Positions 44,832-54,481 of a DNA stretch of 64,000 bases are shown here, in pieces. Position 1 is the first letter of the stretch. Each line of letters opens with the position of its first letter. This DNA is from Alphaproteobacteria bacterium. GTDB lineage: Bacteria; Pseudomonadota; Alphaproteobacteria; Ferrovibrionales; Ferrovibrionaceae. Below the pieces are notes generated by a model. The model saw only the letters and a program-made list of their open reading frames with translations, searched no databases and had not been told where the DNA came from. Where the stretch lies: positions 1 through 64,000 of the forward strand of contig JAFKFH010000027.1 of NCBI GenBank assembly GCA_017307375.1, written 5' to 3'. Position numbers and translations under genes: made by a program.

Positions 44832-45189
44832 TCCGCCCTCGCTGGCGACCGGTCTTCTTCCTTCCTCTCAGCCTCAAATTCGCTCCAGGTCATGCAAATG
44901 GAGTCGCTGTTTGGCGATTTGTGTGCAAATCGCCGCGCATGCTGAGACTTCCTGCAAGATTACTTGCGGTTTCGGGGTGTGTTCGGCGCTCGCCTTCCGC
45001 CTGATAAAGATTATCAAAGGCGTCGAGATTTTTACAAAAATTGACTTTCTCTATTTACGCCCCGAGTTCTGTAAATTTTTATAACACCAACTTCTTTCAG
45101 CAAATTAAATCCGTATCTTCCCGGCATACCAACACAAACAACAATTGGCGGTACCAAAATAAGTCCGCCGATTTCCTAGAGGCCCATCG
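44832..45189. other. Intergenic region before the chemoreceptor, with a 9-bp perfect hairpin
   Basis: No gene found in 358 bp. GGCGATTTG (44913-44921) and CAAATCGCC (44926-44934) form a perfect 9-bp inverted repeat with a TGTG loop; no T-tract follows. From about 45010 to 45160 the sequence is unusually AT-rich for this genome and should carry the promoter of the chemoreceptor gene. Confidence 0.6.
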
Positions 45190-47820
45190 ATGTCCCTGAC
45201 CGCCCAGGCCAACGCCCCCACGGGGCGCCGGTTCCGCTTCAATGTCGCCGCCAAGCTGGCGGCCTTGCTGGTCTTGTTCGGTTTGCTTCCGGCGTCGCTG
45301 GTCTTCGTCATGGTCATGGCGGATTACGACGACATGGCCCGGCCGTCGCTGCTGCGGTTCCGCGAGGCGGCGATCACGGTCAACGACATCATCGACCGCA
45401 ACCTGTTCGAACGCTACGGCGACGTCCAGGCCTTTACCGAGAACGCGGCCACCAAGGAGCGGGCGAACTGGGGCAAGCCGGGCGACGACAATCCGCTCGT
45501 CACCGCCATGAACGCCTACATGACCAATTACGGCGTCTACAAGCTGATGCTGCTGGTCGACGACAAGGGCGTCGTCCAGGCGGTCAATTCCGTCAATGCC
45601 GACGGCAAGCCGCTCGATACCAAGGCATTCTATGGTCGCAGCTTTGCCGCGGCGCCCTGGTTTCGCAAGGCCTGGAGCGGCGATTTCCTTGTCGGCAAGA
45701 CGCCGGCTTTCACCGGCACCGTGGTCGGCCAGCCCGAGGTCTCGCCCGAGGTCGCGCGGCTCTATGGCGAGGACGGTTTCGTCATCACCTTTTCGGCGCC
45801 GGTCAAGGATGCTGCCGGCAAGCAGATCGGCGTCTGGGTCAATTTTGCCGATTTCGGCCTGGTCGACGAGATCGTGAGCGAATTTGGCGCCAGGCTCGCC
45901 GAGGACGGGATCGACGAATTCGAGATCTATCTGTTCGATCGCGACGGCCGCGTGCTGATCGACAACGAGCAGGCGACCCGGCCCGGCGGCAGCTATCGCC
46001 GCGACCTTGCCAAGCTCGAGCGCGCGACCCGCGACCTGCGATCGGATCCCGGCATGGTCAAGGCGCTGAGTGAAAAATCGGGCGCCATGGTCCTGATCGA
46101 TCCGCACCATAATGAGCGCGACGCCTCGGGCTATGCGCAGAGCGTCGGGGCCTATGGCTATCCCGGACTCGGCTGGGTGGCCGTGGTCCGCGCACCGGCC
46201 GACCAGGCCTTCAGCGCCCTGAACAAGACGATGTTCGAGCTCCAGGTCATCATCGCGATCAGCCTGGGCGTGCTGGCCCTGATCGGGATCGCGGTGGGCT
46301 TCGGTGCGGCCCGGCCGATCAAGCGACTGACCTCGCGGATGATGCTGCTGGCCGATGGCGAGGTCGAAAGCGAGATCCCGTTGCGCCGGCGGGGCGACGA
46401 GGTCGGCGACATGGCCCGCGCCGTTGCCGTCTTCCAGCGCAACATGATCGAGAACCGCCGCCTGCAGCAGGAAGCCGAGCTCGCCCGCGAGGCGGAGGAG
46501 AAGCGGCGCCTGGACCAGGCCGAGGAAGAGCGGCGTCTTGCCGAGGAGCGGCTGCGCAACGAACAGGCTCAGCACGAGATGGAGGCGCGGCTGCAGGAAG
46601 AACGGCTGAAGGCGCTGGAGGCCGAGCAGCGCGAGCGCGAGCGCCGCGCCGCCGAGGAGCGCCATGCCGCCGAGGAGAAGGCGCGGCGGTCGGCGGCGAT
46701 GGATGCGCTGGTGCAGGATTTCGAATCGGTCATGGTCGGCGTGCTGACGACGCTATCGGATGCCGCCTCCCGCATGACCGGCGCGGCCACCTCGATCGGC
46801 GCCATGTCGCAGCAGACCAATGCCGAGGCGACCAAGGTGGCCGGAGCCGCGCGCGAGACCGACGAGAACCTGCAGACCGTCGCTTCGGCATCGGAGGAAC
46901 TGTCGGCGTCGATCGGCGAGATCGGGCGCCAGATCACCGGTGCCGCCACCATGGCGGGCGATGCGGTCAGCCAGAGCCGCGAGGCCGAATCCCAGGTCCG
47001 CCGGCTGGATCAGTTCGCCGGCGAAATCGGCCAGATCGTCGAGCTGATCCGGTCGATCGCCGGCCAGACCAACCTGCTGGCGCTGAACGCGACGATCGAG
47101 GCGGCGCGCGCCGGCGAAGCCGGCAAGGGCTTTGCCGTCGTCGCCTCCGAGGTCAAGAGCCTGGCGACGCAGACCGCCCGGGCGACCGAGGATATCGCGA
47201 CCCAGATCTCGGCGATCCAGGGGTCGGTCGGGGCCACCGTGTCGACGATCGAAGGGATCGGCGGCACGATCGGCCGCCTGAACGAAGCCGCGGTCGCCGT
47301 CGCCTCGGCCGTCGAACAGCAGGCCGCGGCAACCGGCGAAATCGCGGCAAACGTCAGCAATGCGTCGCGGGCGGTGGGCGCGGTCACGCACTCGACCATC
47401 CAGGTCGTCGATTCCGCTGGCCGCTCGCTGGAGGCCGCCGACGCGGTATCCGTCGCCTCGCGCGACGTCGCCGGGGTCGTCGACGGGCTGCGCCAGCAGG
47501 TGCTGGAGTTCCTGTCTGCGGTCAAGCGGGCCGGCGACCGCCGGGTCGCCGACCGGGTCAGGGTCGACATCGCGGTCGACGCGACCGTCGCCGGCCAGCG
47601 TTCGCAGGTCAGGCTGACCGAACTGTCGCAGGGTGGGGCCCGTCTCGCCCCGGCTGTCGCGGCGAGCGTTGGGGCGGCGGTCGAGCTGGCGGTACCCGGC
47701 CTGTCGTTCCGGCTGACCGGCCGGATCGTCGGCCGGACGGGTGACGAGACCCGCCTTCAGTTCCTGCTTGACGATCGCAGCGCCGATATGGTCGATCGCT
47801 TCCTCGAGCGGTACCGGTAA
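45190..47820 (+). CDS. Methyl-accepting chemotaxis protein with C-terminal PilZ domain
   Basis: 876 aa. Membrane spans near 20-44 and 352-374 enclose a dCache-like periplasmic sensor. A HAMP domain (375-425) is followed by an unusually long charged coiled coil of about 90 residues (417-505, Glu/Arg/Ala repeats), then the MCP signalling hairpin with tip [24 protein letters not shown] (about 614-640). Residues 784-876 form a PilZ-like domain (RRVADR, ELSQGG), the c-di-GMP binding signature. It should couple second-messenger level to chemotaxis, as shown for Azospirillum Tlp1. No che genes adjoin. Confidence 0.9.
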   Translation: MSLTAQANAPTGRRFRFNVAAKLAALLVLFGLLPASLVFVMVMADYDDMARPSLLRFREAAITVNDIIDRNLFERYGDVQAFTENAATKERANWGKPGDDNPLVTAMNAYMTNYGVYKLMLLVDDKGVVQAVNSVNADGKPLDTKAFYGRSFAAAPWFRKAWSGDFLVGKTPAFTGTVVGQPEVSPEVARLYGEDGFVITFSAPVKDAAGKQIGVWVNFADFGLVDEIVSEFGARLAEDGIDEFEIYLFDRDGRVLIDNEQATRPGGSYRRDLAKLERATRDLRSDPGMVKALSEKSGAMVLIDPHHNERDASGYAQSVGAYGYPGLGWVAVVRAPADQAFSALNKTMFELQVIIAISLGVLALIGIAVGFGAARPIKRLTSRMMLLADGEVESEIPLRRRGDEVGDMARAVAVFQRNMIENRRLQQEAELAREAEEKRRLDQAEEERRLAEERLRNEQAQHEMEARLQEERLKALEAEQRERERRAAEERHAAEEKARRSAAMDALVQDFESVMVGVLTTLSDAASRMTGAATSIGAMSQQTNAEATKVAGAARETDENLQTVASASEELSASIGEIGRQITGAATMAGDAVSQSREAESQVRRLDQFAGEIGQIVELIRSIAGQTNLLALNATIEAARAGEAGKGFAVVASEVKSLATQTARATEDIATQISAIQGSVGATVSTIEGIGGTIGRLNEAAVAVASAVEQQAAATGEIAANVSNASRAVGAVTHSTIQVVDSAGRSLEAADAVSVASRDVAGVVDGLRQQVLEFLSAVKRAGDRRVADRVRVDIAVDATVAGQRSQVRLTELSQGGARLAPAVAASVGAAVELAVPGLSFRLTGRIVGRTGDETRLQFLLDDRSADMVDRFLERYR

Positions 47821-47849
47821 CCGTCCGCCGTGCGGCCTGGCCCTGCGGG

Positions 47850-48791
47850 TCAGGCCGCGCGCCGCGACGGCTGGGTGAAATCGAGTTCCGGTCCTTTCGG
47901 GACGATCCCGGTCGGGTTGATGGTCCGATGGCTGCCGTAATAGTGGGTCTTGATCGCGTCGAAGTCGATGGTCGCGGCAATCCCGGGGACCTGATAGAGG
48001 GCGCGCAGATAGTCCCATAGCGCCGGGTAGTCGATGATGCGCCGACGGTTGCATTTGAAATGCCCGAAATAGACCGCGTCGAACCGGACCAGCGTGGTGA
48101 ACAGCCGCCAGTCCGCCTCGGTCTGGACGTCGCCGCATAGCCAGCGGCTGGTCGACAGATGCGCCTCGATCCGGTCGAGCGTGGCGAACAGGTCGTCGAA
48201 GGCTTCCTCGTAGGCTGGCTGCGTCGTCGCGAAACCGGCACGATAGACCCCGTTGTTGACGGTCGGATAGATCAGGTCGTTCCAGCGGTCGATCTCGGGG
48301 CGCAGCGCGGCCGGGTAGAAATCCGGGCCCGATGCGAGGTCGCCGAAGCCGTGATTCATCATCCGGATGATCTCGGACGATTCGTTGCTGACGATCTGGC
48401 CGGTATGCCTGTCCCACAGCACCGGTACGGTGACGCGGCCGCTGTAGTCCGGGGCGGCCTTCACATAGACCTGCCACAGCGCCGAGGCACTATTGACCGG
48501 ATCGGCGCCGGGCGGCAATTCCCAGCCGTTTTCCAGCATCAGCGGGGCGACGACCGATACCGAGATGGCGTCTTCGAGGCCCTTGAGGTGCCGGAAGATC
48601 AACGTGCGATGGGCCCAGGGGCAGGCCAGCGCGACGTAGAGATGATAGCGGCCGGAAGCGGCCGGGTAGGGTGTCGAGCCGTCGGCCGAGACGGCATTGC
48701 GGAAGCGGCTGGCCTGGCGCTCGAACCGGCCGCCGCTGTGCTTGGTGTCGTACCACTGATCGTGCCAGACGCCGTCGACCAACAGGCCCAT
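47850..48791 (-). CDS. Xi-class glutathione transferase (glutathionyl-hydroquinone reductase-like)
   Basis: 313 aa. Catalytic Cys57 in LACPWAHRTLIFR, with the family's DFYPAALRPEIDRWNDLIYPTVNNGVYRAGF and the C-terminal HYYGSHRTINPTGIVPKGP. These enzymes reduce glutathionyl-hydroquinones. Divergent from doxX and pirin genes, a grouping often seen as a quinone or oxidative-stress response set. Confidence 0.93.
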   Translation of the reverse strand: MGLLVDGVWHDQWYDTKHSGGRFERQASRFRNAVSADGSTPYPAASGRYHLYVALACPWAHRTLIFRHLKGLEDAISVSVVAPLMLENGWELPPGADPVNSASALWQVYVKAAPDYSGRVTVPVLWDRHTGQIVSNESSEIIRMMNHGFGDLASGPDFYPAALRPEIDRWNDLIYPTVNNGVYRAGFATTQPAYEEAFDDLFATLDRIEAHLSTSRWLCGDVQTEADWRLFTTLVRFDAVYFGHFKCNRRRIIDYPALWDYLRALYQVPGIAATIDFDAIKTHYYGSHRTINPTGIVPKGPELDFTQPSRRAA

Positions 48792-48820
48792 CTTGTTACC
48801 TCTCGAATGACTTCGCCGTC

Positions 48821-48836
48821 TAACATAGCGCTGTTA
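48821..48836. promoter_or_regulatory. TAACA-N6-TGTTA inverted repeat in the GST/doxX divergent region
   Basis: Arms TAACA (48821-48825) and TGTTA (48832-48836) around TAGCGC, itself partly symmetric. It lies 30 bp upstream of the GST start and 106 bp before doxX. A LysR- or MarR-type site is possible; no regulator gene is adjacent. Confidence 0.4.
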
Positions 48837-48941
48837 TTGTGCAGCTATCGGAAACAAGCTGTCGCCCGGCGGCCGGATTGTTTCGTCCAACCTTTTGCGC
48901 AACGCTGCCGGTCATTTCAGCGAGATCAGGAGCCCGCCCGC

Positions 48942-49400
48942 ATGACGACGCGCCGCATCATCCCGGCCCTGGGGCCGCTTTACGACGGGCTTGGCCCCTA
49001 TGCCGACCTGCTGACGCGCGTGGTCGTCGGCTTGTTCCTGGTCCCGCATGGCGCCCAGAAGCTGTTCGGCCTGTTCGGCGGCTACGGCATTGCCGGGACC
49101 GGCCAGTTTTTCGCCACCAAGCTCGGCATGGAGCCGGGCTGGCTGTTCGCGCTGCTGGCCGGGCTGGTCGAATTCTTCGGCGGCTTGCTGCTGGCGCTCG
49201 GCCTGCTGACGCGGCCGGCGGCGGCGGCGGCATTCGTGCTGCTGATGGTCGCGGTGATCAAGGTGCATCTGCCCGCCGGCTTCTTCATCACCGCCGGCGG
49301 TTACGAATACGCGCTGTTCTGGGCGCTGATGTGCCTTGGCTATGTCGTGCGCGGCGGCGGGCCGCTGTCGCTCGACGCCAGGCTCGGCCGGGAGTTCTGA
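48942..49400 (+). CDS. DoxX family membrane protein
   Basis: 152 aa, four spans. Opening LLTRVVVGLFLVPHGAQKLFGLFGGYG is the DoxX signature. DoxX proteins are linked to thiosulfate and quinone redox stress but the mechanism is unclear. AGGAG lies about 10 nt before the ATG. Two bp before the pirin gene start. Confidence 0.92.
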   Translation: MTTRRIIPALGPLYDGLGPYADLLTRVVVGLFLVPHGAQKLFGLFGGYGIAGTGQFFATKLGMEPGWLFALLAGLVEFFGGLLLALGLLTRPAAAAAFVLLMVAVIKVHLPAGFFITAGGYEYALFWALMCLGYVVRGGGPLSLDARLGREF

Positions 49401-49402
49401 GC

Positions 49403-50233
49403 GTGACCGAGCGCCAGGTCCTCCACATCCTGCCGCCGCAGCCGTCGAGCGACGGCGCGGGCGTCAAGCTCGACCGCTATTTCCCGGTGGCCGGGATCGT
49501 CGCCCTCGATCCGTTCCTGCTGCTCGACGCGTTCGGCTCGGAGGCTGCGACCGACTATATCGCCGGCTTCCCGTCGCATCCCCATCGCGGCTTCGAGACC
49601 GTGACCTACATGCTGGCCGGCCGCATGCGCCATCGCGACAATGCCGGCAACGAAGGCGTGCTGGGGCCGGGCGGGGTGCAGTGGATGACCGCCGGCCGCG
49701 GCATCGTGCATGAGGAGATGCCCGAGCAGGAAGAAGGCGAGATGCGCGGCTTCCAGCTCTGGGTAAACCTGCCCGCGCGCGACAAGATGCGGGCGCCGCG
49801 CTACCAGAATATCGAGCCCGAGGATATCCCCGAGGTGCATCGGCCCGACGGCACGGCGATCCGCGTGATCGCCGGCACAGTCGACGGCGTGACCGGGGCG
49901 GTCACCGAGATCGCCGTGGCGCCCGTCTATCTCGACGTGGCGCTGCCTGCCGGGCTGACCTTCCGCCATGACCTGCCATCGGCGCACACGGCGCTGGTTC
50001 AGGTCTTTGCCGGTTCCGCGCGGATCGGCGACCGGCCGATCGCGCGCGGCGACCTCGCCCTGCTCGGCGACGGCGATGTCGCCGCCGTCACCGCGGGGCC
50101 CGAGGGCGCGCGCTTCCTGCTGATCGCCGGGCAGCGGCTGAACGAACCGGTCGCCCGCTACGGCCCCTTCGTGATGAACACGAAGGAGGAGATCATGCAG
50201 GCGATCGCCGACTTCCAGTCTGGCCGCTTCTGA
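49403..50233 (+). CDS. Pirin family protein
   Basis: 276 aa with GTG start. Bicupin with metal ligands in FPSHPHRGFETVTYMLAG and the invariant GPGGVQWMTAGRGIVHEEMP. Some bacterial pirins are quercetin dioxygenases or regulators. Operonic with doxX. Confidence 0.93.
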   Translation: MTERQVLHILPPQPSSDGAGVKLDRYFPVAGIVALDPFLLLDAFGSEAATDYIAGFPSHPHRGFETVTYMLAGRMRHRDNAGNEGVLGPGGVQWMTAGRGIVHEEMPEQEEGEMRGFQLWVNLPARDKMRAPRYQNIEPEDIPEVHRPDGTAIRVIAGTVDGVTGAVTEIAVAPVYLDVALPAGLTFRHDLPSAHTALVQVFAGSARIGDRPIARGDLALLGDGDVAAVTAGPEGARFLLIAGQRLNEPVARYGPFVMNTKEEIMQAIADFQSGRF

Positions 50234-50740
50234 TCACTTGCCGGGCTGGGGCCGGACGATGTTCGGCCCCAGCGTCGCCATCACGTCGCGGGCATTGAAG
50301 GCGTTGACGTTGGCGACCGGCTTGGCGCCGGAGAACATCACGATATCGGCATAGGCCTGGTAGCTGGTGATCGCCGTGGTGGTCGACGTGCCCATGCCCA
50401 TCCCGCCATAGCCGTACCAGCCGGGGCTGTAGCGGTAGAAGCCGAAGCCGGGATAGCCGTCGAACGACGAGACATAGGTCCGGCTCGGCTCGGTCTCGCG
50501 GTCGGCGATGACGAAATAGTCGAAGCCGCTTTTGACCGTCACTTCGGCGGCGCGGTAGAGCAGATAGTTCTCGACCGTGCTGCGCGTCGTCTGCGAATTG
50601 CCGGCGAAGGTCACGCGGAAGCGGTTGGGTTCGAGCAACTGATCCGAATAGCCGTAGCCGTCGATCAATGGCTGATAGGGCGTCGGCGTCGTGCACCCCG
50701 CCAGCGCCACCAGCATTCCGACCATCGCCAACTTGCGCAT
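50234..50740 (-). CDS. Lipoprotein of the CC0125/CC1285 type
   Basis: 168 aa. Lipoprotein signal MRKLAMVGMLVALAGC with lipobox LAGC. The mature part, YQPLIDGYGYSDQLLEPNRFRV then a Tyr/Gly/Phe-rich loop, matches small alphaproteobacterial outer-membrane-associated lipoproteins with no known role. GGAGGGG just before ATG 50740. Its stop abuts the pirin stop on the other strand. Confidence 0.78.
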   Translation of the reverse strand: MRKLAMVGMLVALAGCTTPTPYQPLIDGYGYSDQLLEPNRFRVTFAGNSQTTRSTVENYLLYRAAEVTVKSGFDYFVIADRETEPSRTYVSSFDGYPGFGFYRYSPGWYGYGGMGMGTSTTTAITSYQAYADIVMFSGAKPVANVNAFNARDVMATLGPNIVRPQPGK

Positions 50741-50816
50741 GTTCCCCTCCGACTGAACGATTCGCCGGAGGGTAGAGGAACATGGTGACTGGTGCAAATC
50801 GTTCGCAATCAGGCGG

Positions 50817-51323
50817 TCAGTGCTTGCCCTGGCTGGCCAGCTTGTCCATCCAGGCGAGCAGGACGCCGGACAGGACGAACGCCATGTGGATGCCGACGAG
50901 CCAGGCCAGTTCGCGGTCCGATTTCTCGCCGACGTCCATGAAGCTCTTCAGCAGATGGATCGCAGAGATCGCGACGATCGAGGCGACCAGTTTCAGCTTG
51001 AGGCCGGAATAGTCGACCTTGCCCATCCATTCCGGGCGGTCCTTCTCGTCGGCGACGTCGATGCGCGAGACGAAGTTCTCATAGCCGGCGAAGATCACCA
51101 TCAGCAGCAGGTTGCCCGCCAGCGACAGGTCGACCATCGTCAGGACGGCCAGGATGACATCGGTTTCGCGCATCTGGAGCACGCCGGGCACGATATGAAC
51201 CAGTTCCTGCAGGAACTTGATCAGCAGGACCAGCAGGCAGACGATGAGGCCGAGATAGAACGGCGCCATCAGCCAGCGGCTGCCGAAAATGACCCGTTCC
51301 AGCAGATGTTCGGCCTTGCGCAT
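50817..51323 (-). CDS. UPF0114 (YqhA) family membrane protein
   Basis: 168 aa, four spans. ERVIFGSRWLMAPFYLGLIV and FAGYENFVSRIDV with the HLLKSFM stretch are UPF0114 features. Function unknown. ATG 51323 has GGAGGG at 7 nt; TTG 51329 is in frame but has no space for it. Confidence 0.9.
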   Translation of the reverse strand: MRKAEHLLERVIFGSRWLMAPFYLGLIVCLLVLLIKFLQELVHIVPGVLQMRETDVILAVLTMVDLSLAGNLLLMVIFAGYENFVSRIDVADEKDRPEWMGKVDYSGLKLKLVASIVAISAIHLLKSFMDVGEKSDRELAWLVGIHMAFVLSGVLLAWMDKLASQGKH

Positions 51324-51393
51324 CGCCAATCCCTCCAGAAAATCAACCGGCGCTTGCTAGCATGAATGCGCCCCATCGGAAACAGGAGGCCTC

Positions 51394-51957
51394 ATGGCCG
51401 AGCACAAACCGTGGACCCGGACCGCCAGCCGCGAGGTCTATCGCCTCGATCCCTGGCTGAGCGTATCGGTTGACGATTACAGCTTGCCGGATGGGCGCGC
51501 GGTATCGGGATATCACCGGGTGACCTGGCCCGATTTTGCCGCCATGGCGGTCGAAACGGTGGACGGCCGTTTCATCATGACCCGCCAGTGGAAGGTCGGG
51601 GTCGGCGCGACCTCGCTGATTCTGCCGGGCGGGATGATCGACCCGGGCGAGACGCCGCTCGCCGCCGCGCAGCGCGAACTGATGGAGGAGACCGGCTATC
51701 GCGCCGAGGACTGGCGCCTCTTGCACCGCATGGTGCTGCAGGGCAACCATCGCGGCTGCGAGGCGCACATCTTCTATGCCCGCAATGCCGTCCAGGTCGC
51801 CGAACCCGACTCAGGCGATCTCGAGGAAATGGAAATCCTGCTGCTCGACCGCGATGCGGTCCGCCGGGCGCTGCTCGGCCATCAGATCGTCTTGGCGGCG
51901 AGTGCCACGGCGCTTGCCATGATTCTCGCCGGCATCATTCCCGACGCCACCCCTTGA
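51394..51957 (+). CDS. Nudix hydrolase (ADP-ribose pyrophosphatase-like)
   Basis: 187 aa. Complete Nudix box [23 protein letters not shown] preceded by the usual ILP, positions about 73-96. Size and [20 protein letters not shown] start resemble the ADP-sugar diphosphatases. The last 23 nt overlap pgi tail to tail. Confidence 0.92.
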   Translation: MAEHKPWTRTASREVYRLDPWLSVSVDDYSLPDGRAVSGYHRVTWPDFAAMAVETVDGRFIMTRQWKVGVGATSLILPGGMIDPGETPLAAAQRELMEETGYRAEDWRLLHRMVLQGNHRGCEAHIFYARNAVQVAEPDSGDLEEMEILLLDRDAVRRALLGHQIVLAASATALAMILAGIIPDATP

Positions 51958-53572
51958 TCGCCTGCAACAGGCCGTTGGTCGACGAATCATGCGCTTCGGT
52001 GCGTGCCGGCCCGCGCAGTTCGGGCAGCAGGCGGCCCGCGAGCTGCTTGCCCAGTTCGACGCCCCATTGGTCGAAGGAATGGATGCCCCAGATCGCCCCC
52101 TGCACGAACACCTTGTGTTCGTAGAGCGCGATCAGCATCCCAAGCCGCCTGGGGTCGAGCTGTTCCAGCAGGATCGCGGTCGATGGCCGATTGCCGGGAA
52201 AGACCTTGTGCGGCACCAGCCGTTCGAGCGCCGCGCCGTCAAGGCCGGCGGCCGCAAGCTCGGCGCGCACCTCGTCGGCGGTCTTGCCCCGCATCAGCGC
52301 CTCGGGCTGGGCCAGGAAATTGGCCAGCAACAGGTCATGGTGGTTGCCCAGCGGGTGGTCGGCCGCGGCGGCGGCGATGAAGTCGCAGGGGATCAGCCGC
52401 GTGCCCTGGTGGATCAGCTGATAGAAGGCATGCTGGCCGTTGGTGCCGGGTTCGCCGAACAGGATCGGCCCGGTGCGCCAGGTGACCGCCGCGCCGTCGC
52501 GGCCGGTCGACTTGCCGTTCGATTCCATGTCGAGCTGCTGCAGGAACGACGGCAGCAGGCGCAGCGACTGGCTGTAGGGCAGCACGGCCAGCGCGTCGGC
52601 GCCGAGGAAATTGTTGTTCCAGATGCCGACCAGCGCCATCAGGACCGGCAGGTTTTCCGTGAACTCGGCGTCACGGAAATGCCGGTCCATCGCCGCGGCG
52701 CCGGCCAGCAGTTCCTCGAACCGGTCATAGCCGAGCGCGAGCGCGATCGGCAGGCCGATCGCCGACCATAGCGACAGCCGGCCGCCGACCCAGTCCCAGA
52801 ACCGGAACATGTTTTCCGAGGCGATGCCGAATGCCGTCACCGCCGCCGCGTTGGTCGACACGGCCACGAAATGTCGCGCGACGGCGGCCTCGTCGCCCAG
52901 CCCGGCGACCAGCCAGGCCCGCGCGCTCGCCGCGTTGGCCATGGTCTCCTGGGTCGTGAAGGTCTTGGACGATACGACGAACAGTGTCGTCGCCGGATTG
53001 CAGGCGGCCAGCGCCTGCTGGAGATCGGCCCCGTCGACGTTGCTGACGAAATGCATGTCGATGTCGGGGCGGCGGCTGGCATCCAGCGCGGCGACCGCCA
53101 TCCGCGGGCCGAGGTCGGACCCGCCGATGCCGATATTCACGACGTGGCGGATGCGCTCGCCGCGATGCCCGCGCCAGCTGCCGTCATGCAGCGCATCGGC
53201 GAAGCGGCGCATCTGGTCGCGCACCGCACGGACCTCGGGCATGACGTCGCGGCCATCGACCGTCATCGGTTCCGGCCCGAGATGACGCAGCGCCATGTGG
53301 AAGACGGCACGATCCTCGGTCGCGTTGATCCGCTCGCCCCCGAACAGCCGTGCCCGCCAGCCGGCGAGATCGGCCGCGCGCGCCAGATCCTGCAGCAAGG
53401 CCATGGTCTCGTCGGTCACGCGCTGTTTGCTGTGGTCGACCAGCAGCCCGTCGAGCACGGCCGAAAACCGCCTGAAACGGTCGGGATCGGCGGCAAACAG
53501 CGCGCGCAGCGGCGGCCTCTCGGTGGCGGCATGGGCCGCCAGGGCGGCCCATGCGGGGGTGTCGACGATCAT
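51935..53572 (-). CDS. pgi: Glucose-6-phosphate isomerase
   Basis: 545 aa, full length. Conserved segments [64 protein letters not shown] and the C-terminal [14 protein letters not shown] with catalytic Lys. Interconverts glucose 6-phosphate and fructose 6-phosphate. Confidence 0.97.
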   Translation of the reverse strand: MIVDTPAWAALAAHAATERPPLRALFAADPDRFRRFSAVLDGLLVDHSKQRVTDETMALLQDLARAADLAGWRARLFGGERINATEDRAVFHMALRHLGPEPMTVDGRDVMPEVRAVRDQMRRFADALHDGSWRGHRGERIRHVVNIGIGGSDLGPRMAVAALDASRRPDIDMHFVSNVDGADLQQALAACNPATTLFVVSSKTFTTQETMANAASARAWLVAGLGDEAAVARHFVAVSTNAAAVTAFGIASENMFRFWDWVGGRLSLWSAIGLPIALALGYDRFEELLAGAAAMDRHFRDAEFTENLPVLMALVGIWNNNFLGADALAVLPYSQSLRLLPSFLQQLDMESNGKSTGRDGAAVTWRTGPILFGEPGTNGQHAFYQLIHQGTRLIPCDFIAAAAADHPLGNHHDLLLANFLAQPEALMRGKTADEVRAELAAAGLDGAALERLVPHKVFPGNRPSTAILLEQLDPRRLGMLIALYEHKVFVQGAIWGIHSFDQWGVELGKQLAGRLLPELRGPARTEAHDSSTNGLLQAIKGWRRE

Positions 53573-53608
53573 ATGCCTCCGTCAGGGCATGGTTGGCGGG
53601 CAGACACC

Positions 53609-54103
53609 TTAGGCAGTGGCGGGGGCCGTGGGAAGGGACCAGGTGGAGACCGCCCCCGGCCGTGCCGGCCCGGCCAGGCCGTAATGGATCGCCAGGGCAT
53701 CCAGCGCCAGGCGCAGGGTGATCAAACCCTCGGTGCGTGCCCGACGGGGTGGCCGGCCGATGCTCTCGGCCCAACTGCCGGCCGATTCCTCGAGGCAGGC
53801 GACATGCAGCAGCACCGGCGCCAGGACCGGCCCGGCCGCCGCCAGCGCGGCGCGGCAGCGCGCGCGGGCGTCGAGCAGTGCCGAGATGTCGGCCATGCGC
53901 GGGCTGCCGCCGGCCCGGATGCGGGCCGGATCGCCCGAGGCGACCGACCGTTCCCGTGCGGCGAGATAGTCGCGCCACAACCGCAGCCCGGCCCGATGCT
54001 GGTCGGACGAGATCTCGCCGCGGCCGACATAACGGTCGAGCGGCAACCGGCCGGGGCGGCGACCCCGGGGCGGCACGGCGGGCAGGGGGGCGGCGGCGTT
54101 CAT
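53609..54103 (-). CDS. DUF6456-like regulatory/hypothetical protein
   Basis: 164 aa. The stretch LDRYVGRGEISSDQHRAGLRLWRDYL and a late TLRLALDALAIHYGL match the C-terminal domain (DUF6456) of alphaproteobacterial proteins that often also carry a helix-turn-helix; the HTH part is absent here. Start ATG 54103 overlaps the previous stop by 4 nt and has GGAGGA upstream. Function unknown. Confidence 0.7.
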   Translation of the reverse strand: MNAAAPLPAVPPRGRRPGRLPLDRYVGRGEISSDQHRAGLRLWRDYLAARERSVASGDPARIRAGGSPRMADISALLDARARCRAALAAAGPVLAPVLLHVACLEESAGSWAESIGRPPRRARTEGLITLRLALDALAIHYGLAGPARPGAVSTWSLPTAPATA

Positions 54104-54333
54104 TGCCCGTCCTCCCGCCGGCCGAACAGCCGGGTCGCCACGTTGCGGATCACCTGGGCTTCCCAGGGGTCGGCGAGTCGCGCCGGATCGATCAGCGCGA
54201 CGCCGCGGGCGCGCCAGGCGGCACGGGCGAGGCGGTCGACATCCTCGGGGGCGGCAGGCCCGGAGCGAACCACGCGGCCGAGCGGGCTGGTCGGGGGCAG
54301 GGGGCGGGGCAGCGTGTGGCGCGACGCGGTCAT
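54100..54333 (-). CDS. Small hypothetical protein, 77 aa
   Basis: Not recognised. Starts MTASRHTLPRPLPPTSPL and ends VIRNVATRLFGRREDGQ, with a helical DVDRLARAAWRARG centre. ATG 54333 has GGAGGA at 9 nt; the ATG 9 nt upstream is too close to that site. Translationally coupled to the DUF6456 gene and divergent from the XRE/S24 repressor. Confidence 0.6.
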   Translation of the reverse strand: MTASRHTLPRPLPPTSPLGRVVRSGPAAPEDVDRLARAAWRARGVALIDPARLADPWEAQVIRNVATRLFGRREDGQ

Positions 54334-54360
54334 GGCGGGCATTCCTCCAATGCATGATGG

Positions 54361-54377
54361 GAACATTTCATGAACAT
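54361..54377. promoter_or_regulatory. Direct repeat in the XRE repressor divergent region
   Basis: GAACAT occurs at 54361-54366 and 54372-54377, eleven bases apart and so on one helical face, with TTCATGAA between. The 148-bp region between the 77-aa gene and the repressor gene is AT-richer than its surroundings. Candidate operator for the adjacent repressor. Confidence 0.4.
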
Positions 54378-54481
54378 ATTGCGATTCTCATTATGGCCTG
54401 TCAATGGCGTATGGTGGCTGATATGGTGCTACCGGCAGCCGGCGGCCAAACCGGCCGGTGCGACTTGAAGGAGACGCGGAC

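Noticed and set aside
45097-48477. Long minus-strand ORFs (522 and 574 aa) opposite the chemoreceptor
   Set aside because: Shadow translations of the MCP; the plus-strand frame has transmembrane, HAMP, MCP and PilZ features.
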